From NCBI GenBank assembly GCA_016716715.1, contig JADJVE010000004.1, positions 335,645 to 399,644 of the forward strand: a stretch of 64,000 nucleotides of DNA, in the 5' to 3' direction. The translations under genes were made by a program, and so were the position numbers. The DNA comes from Acidobacteriota bacterium. GTDB lineage: Bacteria > Acidobacteriota > Thermoanaerobaculia > UBA5066. Position 1 is the first letter of the stretch; each line of letters opens with the position of its first letter. The notes below the pieces were generated by a model, which ran no database searches, was not told the DNA's origin, and was given only the letters and a program-made list of their open reading frames with translations. Shown here piece after piece: positions 35,171 to 43,119 of this stretch.

Positions 35171-35738
35171 GCGCGGCGCGCAGCGCCGCGAACGCCCGCA
35201 ATGCCTTACGGCGGTGCGAGAGGGCGTTCTTCTCCTCGAGGCTCATCTCCGCGAACGTCCGCGTCTCCCCTGCCGGGATGAACAGCACGTCCCACCCGAA
35301 GCCGTTCTCGCCGCGGGGGTGGAGGGCGATCGAACCCTTCACGCGTCCCTCGGCCACGAGCACGTCCGGCTCGCGCTGACCCGGCCGCGCGACGGCGAGG
35401 ACCGAGACGGCCTCGGCGCCGCGATCCGAGAAGCCGTCCAGCATCTTCGCGAGGCCCTCCTGGCCGAGGACGCCCATCGTGATCCACTTCGTGAGCGGGC
35501 CCGGGAAGCCGCCCCAGCCCGCGACCGCGAGCCCCGAGTCTTCGACGAGGACGGGAACGCCGAGCGCGTGCGCCGCTACGATCGCCTTGGCCCTCGCCAC
35601 CTCGCGGAAGTCGAGGGACTGGATCTCGGGCAGGTCCAGCGCCTGCGCCGCGACTGCGCGGCCGAGAAGGGCCGAGGCCTCGCGCGCCTTGCCGGGGTTC
35701 GACGTCACGAAGACGAGGCCGGCGAGCACGTTGGTCAC
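35157..35738 (-). CDS. rdgB: XTP/dITP diphosphatase (RdgB/HAM1 family)
   Basis: This enzyme hydrolyses ITP, dITP and XTP to keep deaminated purines out of nucleic acids. The start is GTG at 35738, overlapping the cyclase stop by four bases, giving 193 residues. The motifs FVTSNPGKAREASALLG, PVLVEDSGLAVAGWGGFPGP and NGFGWDVLFIPAGETRTFAE MSLEEKNALSHR are canonical. The C-terminus ends in an Ala-rich tail overlapping coaE on the other strand. Confidence 0.95.
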   Translation of the reverse strand: MTNVLAGLVFVTSNPGKAREASALLGRAVAAQALDLPEIQSLDFREVARAKAIVAAHALGVPVLVEDSGLAVAGWGGFPGPLTKWITMGVLGQEGLAKMLDGFSDRGAEAVSVLAVARPGQREPDVLVAEGRVKGSIALHPRGENGFGWDVLFIPAGETRTFAEMSLEEKNALSHRRKALRAFAALRAALTAG

Positions 35739-37363
35739 GAGACGGGGACGGGACGCCCCGAGGCGTCGAGCTTGAGGCGGAACGCGGTCATCCCCTTCGA
35801 GAGGCCCTTGAGCTTCTGCTCGCCGAGGGGCTCGAACGCGTAGTCCCCGCCCGCCTGGCGCGCCGTCTCCCCGCCGACGACCACTTCGTTGGCGCCCGCC
35901 ACGGCGGACTCCAGCCGCGCCGCGACGTTGACCGTGTTGCCGAGGACCGTGTAGTCGACGCGGCGGTCGGACCCGATGTCGCCGACGAACGCCCGGCCGG
36001 TGTTCACGCCGACGCGGACCGCGACGGAGGGTTCTCCGGCCGCGACGCGCTGAACGTTCCAGGCGTGGAGGCTCTCGACGAGCTTCGCGGCCGCCGCGAC
36101 GGCGCGGCGGGCGTGGTCGGGCTGCGGGATCGGCGCGCCGAAGAACGCCATCACGGCGTCGCCGATGAACTTGTCGAGCGTGCCCCCCTGCTCGAAGATC
36201 GCGTCGGCCGCGAACGTGAAGACGCGCTCGAGAAAGCGCGAGACCTCCTCCGGGTCCATCGTCTCGGCCGAAGACGTGAAGCCGACGATGTCCGCGAAGA
36301 ACACCGTGACCTCCCGCGTCCTCACGCTCTCGACGCCCTGGGGCCCTCCCGTCACGATCTCGTCGACGACGCCCGGCGAGTGGTAGCGCGACAGGCGCTC
36401 GCGGATGCGCTCCTCGCGCTCGATCCGGCCCTGGAGGCGCGCGCGCTCGATCGCGACGGCCGCGAAGTTGCCGAGCGCGGTCAGGAGGTCGAGGTCGTCG
36501 GCCGTGAACGTGCCCGTCTTGAGCGGCGTGTCGACGTGCAGCGCGCCGATCACGCGGTCGCGGTCCCAGAGCGGCACGCACATCGCCGAGCGGATCTGCT
36601 GGATGCGGATGGACTGCCCGGCCTCGAAGCGGTCGTCCGCGAGCGCGTCGGACGTGAGCACGGCCACGCGGTCGCGCACGACGGACTCGACGATCGTGTG
36701 CGAGAACGAGGCCTCCGGGTCGGGCCCTTCCTTGCCGCGGCGCCTGGCGAGCGTCGGGGTGAGCCGGCCGTCCTCCTCGCGCAGGACGACGACGGCGCGC
36801 TCGGCCGGGAGGAAGTCGAAGAGAAGGTCGACGACCTTCGAGAGGATCTGCCCGACCTCCCGCGCTTCGATGAGCGTGCGGGCGACCAGGACCATCGCCT
36901 CGAAAACCTTCTCGCGCGTCGCGGGCCGGCGGCCCGCCATCGTCCCCGCGAGCGAGTCTTCTTTCGGGAGGGAGGCGGCGTCGAAGCCAAAATCGCGGTT
37001 GAAGTCCGCGATGGACCTGACGAACGTCGCGCTCGAGTCGCTGATCGACACCGACGCGCGCCCGCGGAACGTCGGTTGTTCCGTCACCGTGAGCGTGAAG
37101 GTCCCCACCGTGAGCACGTCGCCAGGATGGATCAGCGCCGACGGCGTGAACTCGCCGTTGACCTTGAGGCCGTTCGTCGACTTCAGGTCCTCGATCGTCC
37201 AGGCGCCGCCGCTCTCGGACAGGAGCGCGTGCTTGCGCGAGACGGAGAAATCGTTGAGGACGATCCCGTTCTCGCTCGATCGGCCGATCGACACGTCGTT
37301 TCCCGACAGCAGGTACCGTCGGGTCTGGCCTTCGACCTCGTAGACGAGCTCCATCAGCGGCAT
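35735..37363 (-). CDS. FHA-GAF-class III adenylate cyclase
   Basis: The 542-residue protein has three signalling domains. Residues 5-95 are an FHA phosphothreonine-binding domain (GRSS 27-30, SRKH 42-45, STNG 62-65). Residues about 150-315 are a GAF domain. About 345-530 is a class III cyclase. Metal-binding Asp358 (FADIVGFT) and Asp402 (GDAVMAFFG) are present, as are Lys398 and Asp470 that favour ATP over GTP, and the Asn/Arg pair in GNTVNVAARLE (479, 483). It should therefore be an active, soluble adenylate cyclase tuned by a small ligand and by a phosphorylated partner. No kinase lies nearby. It overlaps rdgB by four bases. Confidence 0.88.
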   Translation of the reverse strand: MPLMELVYEVEGQTRRYLLSGNDVSIGRSSENGIVLNDFSVSRKHALLSESGGAWTIEDLKSTNGLKVNGEFTPSALIHPGDVLTVGTFTLTVTEQPTFRGRASVSISDSSATFVRSIADFNRDFGFDAASLPKEDSLAGTMAGRRPATREKVFEAMVLVARTLIEAREVGQILSKVVDLLFDFLPAERAVVVLREEDGRLTPTLARRRGKEGPDPEASFSHTIVESVVRDRVAVLTSDALADDRFEAGQSIRIQQIRSAMCVPLWDRDRVIGALHVDTPLKTGTFTADDLDLLTALGNFAAVAIERARLQGRIEREERIRERLSRYHSPGVVDEIVTGGPQGVESVRTREVTVFFADIVGFTSSAETMDPEEVSRFLERVFTFAADAIFEQGGTLDKFIGDAVMAFFGAPIPQPDHARRAVAAAAKLVESLHAWNVQRVAAGEPSVAVRVGVNTGRAFVGDIGSDRRVDYTVLGNTVNVAARLESAVAGANEVVVGGETARQAGGDYAFEPLGEQKLKGLSKGMTAFRLKLDASGRPVPVS

Positions 37364-37391
37364 GAAGAGCCGCGATTATAGGTGCGTCCCG

Positions 37392-38381
37392 TCAGTCCGG
37401 AGGCGGTTCTCGCTCGGCGTGCAGCGCGAACTTGACGCGGATCACCTTCCAGACGGCCACCGCCTGCCCGGCGACGCGCGCGGGGCGGTAGGTCCACTTC
37501 CTCACGGCGTCGGTGGCCGCCTCCGTCATCCCGAACGGAGCCCCGGTCACGACCTCGATCCGCCCGATCGAGCCGTTCGCCTCCACGACGACGCGCAGCA
37601 CGACGTCGCCGCCCAGCTTCATCTTCCTGGCCGCCTCCGGGTACTGCGGGTCGACGCGCGTGACGAGGACGGGAAGTTCGGATCCTTCGGGGAGCGCGGT
37701 GAGAGGCGCGGCCGGCGCCGCGCCCGACGTCGGCGTGGCCACCGGCGCGAACCCCGCCTCAGGGATCTCGCCGGCCGGCTGCGCCGTGACGCGCGGGGTG
37801 GGCCGCGTTTCGCGGTCCGGAACGCCGAGAGCCTGGACCTCGGGCGTGACGCCCTTGCCCGGCGGCGAGCCCGGCGCGGGCGCGACCGCGGACGGCAGGA
37901 GCCGGATCGAGCGGGCCGGCACGAACGCGAGCATCTTCCCCGCGAGGCGCACGCCGAAGAAGTCGTGGTCGGCGAGGACCACGTCCACGTCGTCGCCGTC
38001 CTCGAGCGTGCCCCAGCGCGCGGCGCCGTAGTCCGGAGCGAGGAGGATCGGGCACGGCTCGACGGCGCGCCCCGGCTGGGCCTCGAAGGCCTTGACGGCC
38101 TCGGCGCGCGCCTCGCGCGCCTCGCGATCGGCGAGTCTCTCGACGGCGGCGGCGGGCACCCAGACGTCTCCGCCTGGACCCGACACGCGCAGCAGGTCGC
38201 CCTTGGCCTCGCGGATCCTCACCGGCGTTCCGCGCACGAGCGTCGAGGGGGCCGCGGACTTCGCCTCGGGCTCGGTGCGCCCGGGGACCTTGTCGAGCGT
38301 CACGACCGCGCGGTCGTCCGCCGGAGCGCCGGGGGCGCCGGGCCGCGGTTTCCGGCACCCGGGCGCGGACGACGCGAGCAC
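37392..38381 (-). CDS. Lipoprotein-like protein with SH3-type domains and a TonB C-terminal domain
   Basis: From the GTG at 38381 the product is 329 residues. It has an SH3-like part (TLVRGTPVRIREAKGDLLRV, WVPAAAVERLA), a second beta-rich part around LEDGDDVDVVLADHDFFGVR, a Pro/Ala-rich linker, and a TonB C-terminal domain from about 235 (VTRVDPQYPEAARKMKLGG, VRKWTYRPARV). The residues just before and after the GTG read as a hydrophobic stretch ending SAPGC, a plausible lipobox. A CTG at 38426 that overlaps the argF stop (CTGA) would supply a full signal peptide. Such short TonB-domain proteins are common in Acidobacteria; the partner receptor is unknown. Confidence 0.7.
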   Translation of the reverse strand: MLASSAPGCRKPRPGAPGAPADDRAVVTLDKVPGRTEPEAKSAAPSTLVRGTPVRIREAKGDLLRVSGPGGDVWVPAAAVERLADREAREARAEAVKAFEAQPGRAVEPCPILLAPDYGAARWGTLEDGDDVDVVLADHDFFGVRLAGKMLAFVPARSIRLLPSAVAPAPGSPPGKGVTPEVQALGVPDRETRPTPRVTAQPAGEIPEAGFAPVATPTSGAAPAAPLTALPEGSELPVLVTRVDPQYPEAARKMKLGGDVVLRVVVEANGSIGRIEVVTGAPFGMTEAATDAVRKWTYRPARVAGQAVAVWKVIRVKFALHAEREPPPD

Positions 38382-38422
38382 CGCGATCGCCGCGGCCCCG
38401 GCGAGGAGACGGGCGCGGAGGG

Positions 38423-39346
38423 TCAGGGCGCTCCCATCAGCGTGACGAGGATCGACTTCTGGACGTGAAGGCGGTTCTCGGCTTCGTCGTAGATCACCGA
38501 GCGCGGTCCGTCACAGACGTCGGCGGCGACTTCCTCGCCCCGGTGCGCGGGCAGGCAGTGCATGAAGACGGCGTCCTTGTGCGCATGGGCCATGAGCGCG
38601 CTCGACACGGTCCAGCCCGCGAAGTCCTTCACGCGTTTCGCCTGCTCGGCCTCCTGCCCCATCGACGCCCAGACGTCCGTGTAGACGACGTGCGCGCCCT
38701 CTACGGCCTGCACGGCGTCGTTCGTGACGAGCAGCTTCGTCCCCGCGGCGGCCGCGTCGGCCCTCGCGTTTGCCGTGACGCCCGCGTCGGGCTCGTAGCC
38801 CTTCGGCGTCGCGATCGCGACGTCGACGCCGCACTTCGGCCCGCCGTACATGAGGGAGTGCGCCATGTTGTTGCCGTCGCCCACGTAGGCCAGCTTGAGG
38901 CCCTTCAGACTCCCGAACTTCTCCGCCATCGTGAAGTAGTCGGTCAGCGCCTGGCAGGGATGGAGAAGGTCCGTGAGGCCGTTGACCACCGGGATCGTCG
39001 CGTACGTCGCGAGGTCGAGGACCGTCTGGTGCGCGAACGTGCGCGCCATGATCCCGTCCACGTAACGCGAGAGGACGCGCGCCGTGTCGGAGACGGGCTC
39101 GCCGCGGCCGAGCTGGATGTCGCGCGACGAGAGGAACTGGGCCGCGCCGCCGAGCTGCGTCATCCCGGCCTCGAACGAGACGCGGGTCCGCGTCGAGGAC
39201 TTCTCGAAGATCATCGCGAGGATCTTCCCGGAGAGGGCCGCGCGGTACTCGCGCGGCCGGGCCTTGATGTCCGCTGACTGCGTGAGGAGCGCACCGACTT
39301 CGGCGGACGAGAGGTCGTGGATCGAGATCAGGTCTTTGCGTCGCAT
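38423..39346 (-). CDS. argF: Ornithine carbamoyltransferase
   Basis: OTCase makes citrulline from ornithine and carbamoyl phosphate, or runs in reverse in the arginine deiminase pathway. The 307-residue product has the carbamoyl-phosphate motif KSSTRTRVSFEAGM, ARTFAHQTV, HPCQALTDYFTM and the ornithine loop MHCLPAHRGEEV. It follows the arginine deiminase gene after 12 bases, so a catabolic (ArcB-like) role is possible; sequence alone does not decide. No carbamate kinase is in the window. Confidence 0.94.
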   Translation of the reverse strand: MRRKDLISIHDLSSAEVGALLTQSADIKARPREYRAALSGKILAMIFEKSSTRTRVSFEAGMTQLGGAAQFLSSRDIQLGRGEPVSDTARVLSRYVDGIMARTFAHQTVLDLATYATIPVVNGLTDLLHPCQALTDYFTMAEKFGSLKGLKLAYVGDGNNMAHSLMYGGPKCGVDVAIATPKGYEPDAGVTANARADAAAAGTKLLVTNDAVQAVEGAHVVYTDVWASMGQEAEQAKRVKDFAGWTVSSALMAHAHKDAVFMHCLPAHRGEEVAADVCDGPRSVIYDEAENRLHVQKSILVTLMGAP

Positions 39347-39358
39347 GTCTTTCCATTC

Positions 39359-40639
39359 TCACACCCGGTCGCGCACGAGCGGCATCGTCATGCAGCGAGG
39401 GCCTCCCCGCGCGCGGGAGAGCTCCGGGGCCGACATGAGGATCGCCTGTTTGACCGGTTTCTTTCGCTCGAGCGTCTCGCGCCCGAGCAGGAGGTCGTCG
39501 TCCGAAAGGATGCGGTAGCCGTGCCGCGCGAGCTCGTCCGCCGTCCGGATGTTGCGGTCGTAGCCGAGCACGAGGCCCGGCGCGAGCGCGAACAGGTTCG
39601 CGCCGTCGGTCCACTGCTCGCGTTGCTGGTCGATGGGGTCGGAGCCGCCGCACGAGATCGGCTCGAGGTCGATCCCGTGGGCGCGCAGCGCCGACAGGAG
39701 GTCGTCCTTCGTCGTCCACGACACCTCACGCCCCGTGAGATCGGCCTCGTAGACGTCGACCTCCTCGGCGCCTCCGGGCAGGATCATCGGCGCGTGGCAG
39801 AGACACTCTCCTTCGGAGAGCCGCGTGAAGATCGTGTCGAGGTGCATCGTCGCGCGCTGCGGCGGAATCGCGACCACGAGGATGCGCTTCACGGGCGACC
39901 TTTCCTTGCGGAGCGCCTCGGCGAGGCGCTCGATCGTGATCTTCTCGGTGCGCTCCGAGTAGCCGATCACGAGCGTCTCGGGCGACATCACGAGGACGTC
40001 GCCGCCCTCCAGCGTCGGCCGCATGCGCGCGAGGGACAGGCTCTTCTCCTCGGCGGCGAACTCGCGGAACCAGAACGCGTCGGAACGCCGGCCGAAACGC
40101 GGGTGGAACGCGAAGATCGCCCCCGAAAGGAGCGGCTCGCGCCAGCGGGCGCGCGTCGCCATCGCGCTCCGGATCACGCGGTCTCCGAGGACGACGGCCG
40201 GGTCGCGCTGGAAGAACCAGTTCGGAAGAGGCGGCAGAAGGTAGAGCGAGTCGAGCGAGCCCGTAATTTCGGGCCGCGGGTGCTCGATCCCCTCCACGAG
40301 ACCGGCTGCGAGGCGGTCGGCCGGCAGGTCGTTCAGGGCGACGAGCACGGCGGGCGGCCACGCGAGCAGCGTTGCGAGCTCCGTGAGGATCGCGTTGCGG
40401 GCGCCCGCGTCCTGGAGGACTTCTTCGAGAAGGTCGCGGGCCTCGAGGACCTCGTCCGCGACGAACTTCAGGACCTGCCGGAAGCGCCGGTGCTCCTCGC
40501 GGGCGCGGGCCCCGAAGAGGATGTCGTCGAACAGGAGGTCCTGCATCATCGCCGGGACCATCCGGTCGATCTCGCGGCCGGGCTCGTGAACGAGAACGGT
40601 GCGCAGGCGGCCGATTTCGGATTCGATGCGAAGAGTCAT
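39359..40639 (-). CDS. arcA: Arginine deiminase
   Basis: ArcA hydrolyses arginine to citrulline and ammonia. The 426-residue product shows SEIGRLRTVLVHEPGREIDR, FFQRDPAVVLGDRVI, the acidic catalytic segment LEGGDVLVMSP, the catalytic His in MHLDTIFTRL and the nucleophile Cys416 in GGPRCMTMPL. Length and motifs are those of the true ADI family rather than of agmatine deiminase. With the adjacent OTCase it makes two of the three ADI steps; carbamate kinase is missing here. The gene is divergent from the 40700 gene by 60 bases. Confidence 0.93.
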   Translation of the reverse strand: MTLRIESEIGRLRTVLVHEPGREIDRMVPAMMQDLLFDDILFGARAREEHRRFRQVLKFVADEVLEARDLLEEVLQDAGARNAILTELATLLAWPPAVLVALNDLPADRLAAGLVEGIEHPRPEITGSLDSLYLLPPLPNWFFQRDPAVVLGDRVIRSAMATRARWREPLLSGAIFAFHPRFGRRSDAFWFREFAAEEKSLSLARMRPTLEGGDVLVMSPETLVIGYSERTEKITIERLAEALRKERSPVKRILVVAIPPQRATMHLDTIFTRLSEGECLCHAPMILPGGAEEVDVYEADLTGREVSWTTKDDLLSALRAHGIDLEPISCGGSDPIDQQREQWTDGANLFALAPGLVLGYDRNIRTADELARHGYRILSDDDLLLGRETLERKKPVKQAILMSAPELSRARGGPRCMTMPLVRDRV

Positions 40640-40699
40640 GTCGGGCGGCCCCGGAGCCGCCTCGGTGATGCTAACCTGAGAGGCCTTCGGGGAGAGCGC

Positions 40700-40864
40700 A
40701 TGGAAGAGGTCGCCTTCGTCGTCTGCCTGAACTGCGACACCCCCTGCTACTCGTTCGAGTACGAGGAGAAGAAGGGCGTCTTGAGCGCGTTCTGCGCCAT
40801 CTGCGGCAACGACGACGTCAAGGAGTTCCGCCTTCCGACCGACGACGAGGTGGAAGAGGAATGA
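40700..40864 (+). CDS. Small zinc-ribbon-like protein
   Basis: A 54-residue acidic product: MEEVAFVVCLNCDTPCYSFE, then EKKGVLSAFCAICGNDDVKE and an acidic tail. Cys pairs CLNC and CAIC, 23 residues apart, are a zinc-ribbon pattern. GGGGAG lies about 6-8 bases before the ATG. The stop overlaps the purB ATG by four bases (40861-40864), arguing that it is real and translated with purB. Function unknown; a regulator or a small metal-binding partner are both possible. Confidence 0.72.
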   Translation: MEEVAFVVCLNCDTPCYSFEYEEKKGVLSAFCAICGNDDVKEFRLPTDDEVEEE

Positions 40865-42315
40865 ACGGATCGCCCGCGGACCGCTGGGAGAACCCCCTCA
40901 CGACGCGCTACGCGTCCGCCGAGATGTCCTCCCTGTTCTCGGCGCGGTCGAAGTTCACCGCGTGGCGCCGCCTCTGGCTCTGGCTCGCCGAGGCCGAGAA
41001 GCAGCTCGGCCTGCCGATCCCCGAGGCCTCGCTGGAGGCCCTGCGCGCCCACCTCGTCCCGACTGACGCCGAGCTCGACGCCGCCGACCGCTACGAGCGC
41101 GAGACCAAGCACGACGTCATGGCGCACCTCCACGCGCTGGGCGACGTCGCCCCGGCCGCCAAGGGCGTCCTCCACCTCGGCGCGACGTCGGCCTTCGTGG
41201 GCGACAACGCGGACCTGCTCCTTCTGCGCGAGGCCCTCCGCCTCCTCGCGACGCGGACCGTGCGCGTCATGGGGCGGCTGGCCCGGTTCGCGCGCGCCTA
41301 CCGCGACCTCCCGTGCCTCGGCTTCACGCACTTTCAGGCCGCGCAGCCCACGACGGTCGGCAAGCGCGCGTGCCTGTGGCTGCAGGACCTCGCGCTCGAC
41401 CACCGCGAGCTCGTCCGCCGCGCCGACGAGCTGCGCTTCCTCGGCTGCAAGGGCGCCACGGGAACCCAGGCCTCCTTCGTCGCGCTCTTCGACGGCGACG
41501 CGGACAAGGCCGAGAGCCTCGACAAGCTCGTCGCGGACAAGGCGGGCTTCCCGGACCGCCTCCTGATCTCGGGCCAGACGTACACGCGCAAGCAGGACGC
41601 GCTCGTCCTCTCGGCGCTCTCGGGCCTCGCGTCCTCCGCCTCGAAGTTCGCGAACGACGTCCGGCTTCTCCAGCACCTCAAGGAGGTCGAGGAGCCGTTC
41701 GGGAAGAAACAGGTCGGCTCGTCCGCGATGCCGTACAAGCGCAACCCGATGAAGTGCGAGCGCATGAACGCGCTCTCGCGCTGGCTCCTCTCGGTGTCGG
41801 ACAACGGAAACTGGACGCACGCGACTCAGTGGTTCGAACGCACGCTGGACGACTCGGCGAACCGCCGCCTCGCGCTCGCCGAGGCGTTCCTCTCGGCGGA
41901 CGCGATCCTCCTTCTCTGGGACTCCGTGGCGGACGGCCTCATCGTCCACCCCGGCGTCGTCCGCCGCCGCCTCGACGCCGAGATCCCGTTCCTCGCGACC
42001 GAGAACGTGCTCATGGCGGCCGCGAAGAAGGGCGGCGACCGCCAGGCGCTGCACGAGAAGATCCGCGTGCTCGCGCAGGCCGCGGGCGACCGGATGAAGA
42101 ACGAGGGCGCCGAGAACGACCTGCTGTTCCGGATCGCGGCCGATCCGACCTTCGGGTTGACTCCCGCCGAAATCCAGGCCGCGTCCGATCCCGCGCGCTT
42201 CATCGGGCGCGCGCCGGAGCAGGTGGACGAGTTCCTCGAGGTCGAGATCGAACCCATCCTCGCGAGCGACCCGGCGGCCGCCTCCGGCGAGACGCACGAG
42301 GAAGTCCGGGTTTGA
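40861..42315 (+). CDS. purB: Adenylosuccinate lyase
   Basis: PurB cleaves SAICAR and adenylosuccinate in purine synthesis. The 484-residue product belongs to the longer PurB class. It has RYASAEMSSLFSARSKFTAW, THFQAAQPTTVGKRACLWLQ (catalytic His region) and the fumarase-superfamily signature GSSAMPYKRNPMKCERM with the catalytic Ser. It is coupled to the 54-residue zinc-ribbon gene upstream and followed by rlpA after 16 bases. Confidence 0.95.
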   Translation: MNGSPADRWENPLTTRYASAEMSSLFSARSKFTAWRRLWLWLAEAEKQLGLPIPEASLEALRAHLVPTDAELDAADRYERETKHDVMAHLHALGDVAPAAKGVLHLGATSAFVGDNADLLLLREALRLLATRTVRVMGRLARFARAYRDLPCLGFTHFQAAQPTTVGKRACLWLQDLALDHRELVRRADELRFLGCKGATGTQASFVALFDGDADKAESLDKLVADKAGFPDRLLISGQTYTRKQDALVLSALSGLASSASKFANDVRLLQHLKEVEEPFGKKQVGSSAMPYKRNPMKCERMNALSRWLLSVSDNGNWTHATQWFERTLDDSANRRLALAEAFLSADAILLLWDSVADGLIVHPGVVRRRLDAEIPFLATENVLMAAAKKGGDRQALHEKIRVLAQAAGDRMKNEGAENDLLFRIAADPTFGLTPAEIQAASDPARFIGRAPEQVDEFLEVEIEPILASDPAAASGETHEEVRV

Positions 42316-42331
42316 GGCGAAGAAGTTTTCT

Positions 42332-43117
42332 TTGAAGGTGAAGGGGCGCGGCGCGGCCATCGCCGCGTGGCGCCGACGGCGCCCAGCCCTATTCCCACTC
42401 AAAGAAATCTCTTTGGTTCTCTTCGGACTCGGCCTCGTGGCTTGTTCGTCCACACCGAAGGCGAAGTCTTTCGTCCCTCCGCCTACACCGACCCCCGGCG
42501 CCGTCGAGCGCGGCCTCGCGTCGTGGTACGGGAAGGAGTTCGACGGCCTGCCGACCGCATCCGGCGAGACGTTCCGCCCCGAAAAAGTCTCCGCCGCTCA
42601 CCGCACGCTGCCGCTCGGCACGGTCGTCGACGTCACGAACGAGAAGAACGGCAAGTCCGTCCGCGTGAAGGTCAACGACCGCGGCCCGTTCGTGGCGGGG
42701 CGCATCGTGGACCTTTCGAAGGCCGCCGCCGCCGAGATCGGCTCCGTCGGGGACGGCGTCGTGCCCGTGACGTTGCGCGTCGTGGCGCTGGGCGACAACT
42801 CCCGGATCCGCGCGAAGAGCGACGAGCCGCCCGCCCCGACACCCGCGAACACCGCGGTGAAGGGCGAGCCCGCGGCGCCGTCCACGCGTCCCGCGGCCGC
42901 GGGCTGGGCCGTGCAGGCGGGTGCGTTCGGGTCGCAGGAGAATGCCGTGAAGCTGCGCGAGCGGCTCGCCGCGCGCTACCCGTCGCCATGGATCGAGGAC
43001 GCGAGCGGCCTCAAGCGCGTGAAGTTCGGCCCCTATGCCTCGCGCGCCGAGGCCGAGGCCGCGCGCGATTCCCTGGGTGAGATCGGGCTCGCCGGCATCC
43101 TCGTCGAGGCGCGCTGA
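42332..43117 (+). CDS. rlpA: RlpA-like septal lipoprotein with SPOR domain
   Basis: RlpA is an outer-membrane lytic transglycosylase acting on denuded glycans at the septum. The 261-residue product begins with a TTG codon. It has a basic N-region, a hydrophobic stretch ending LVACSS (lipobox), the double-psi barrel (GLASWYGKEFDGLPTASGE, then AAHRTLPLGT and VKVNDRGPFVAGRIVDLSKA) and a SPOR domain (WAVQAGAFGSQENAVKLRER to the end). The catalytic-Asp region of the barrel (VNDRGPF) is present. SpoIID- and NamZ-like genes at 50-53 kb also act on glycan strands. Confidence 0.9.
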   Translation: MKVKGRGAAIAAWRRRRPALFPLKEISLVLFGLGLVACSSTPKAKSFVPPPTPTPGAVERGLASWYGKEFDGLPTASGETFRPEKVSAAHRTLPLGTVVDVTNEKNGKSVRVKVNDRGPFVAGRIVDLSKAAAAEIGSVGDGVVPVTLRVVALGDNSRIRAKSDEPPAPTPANTAVKGEPAAPSTRPAAAGWAVQAGAFGSQENAVKLRERLAARYPSPWIEDASGLKRVKFGPYASRAEAEAARDSLGEIGLAGILVEAR

Positions 43118-43119
43118 AC

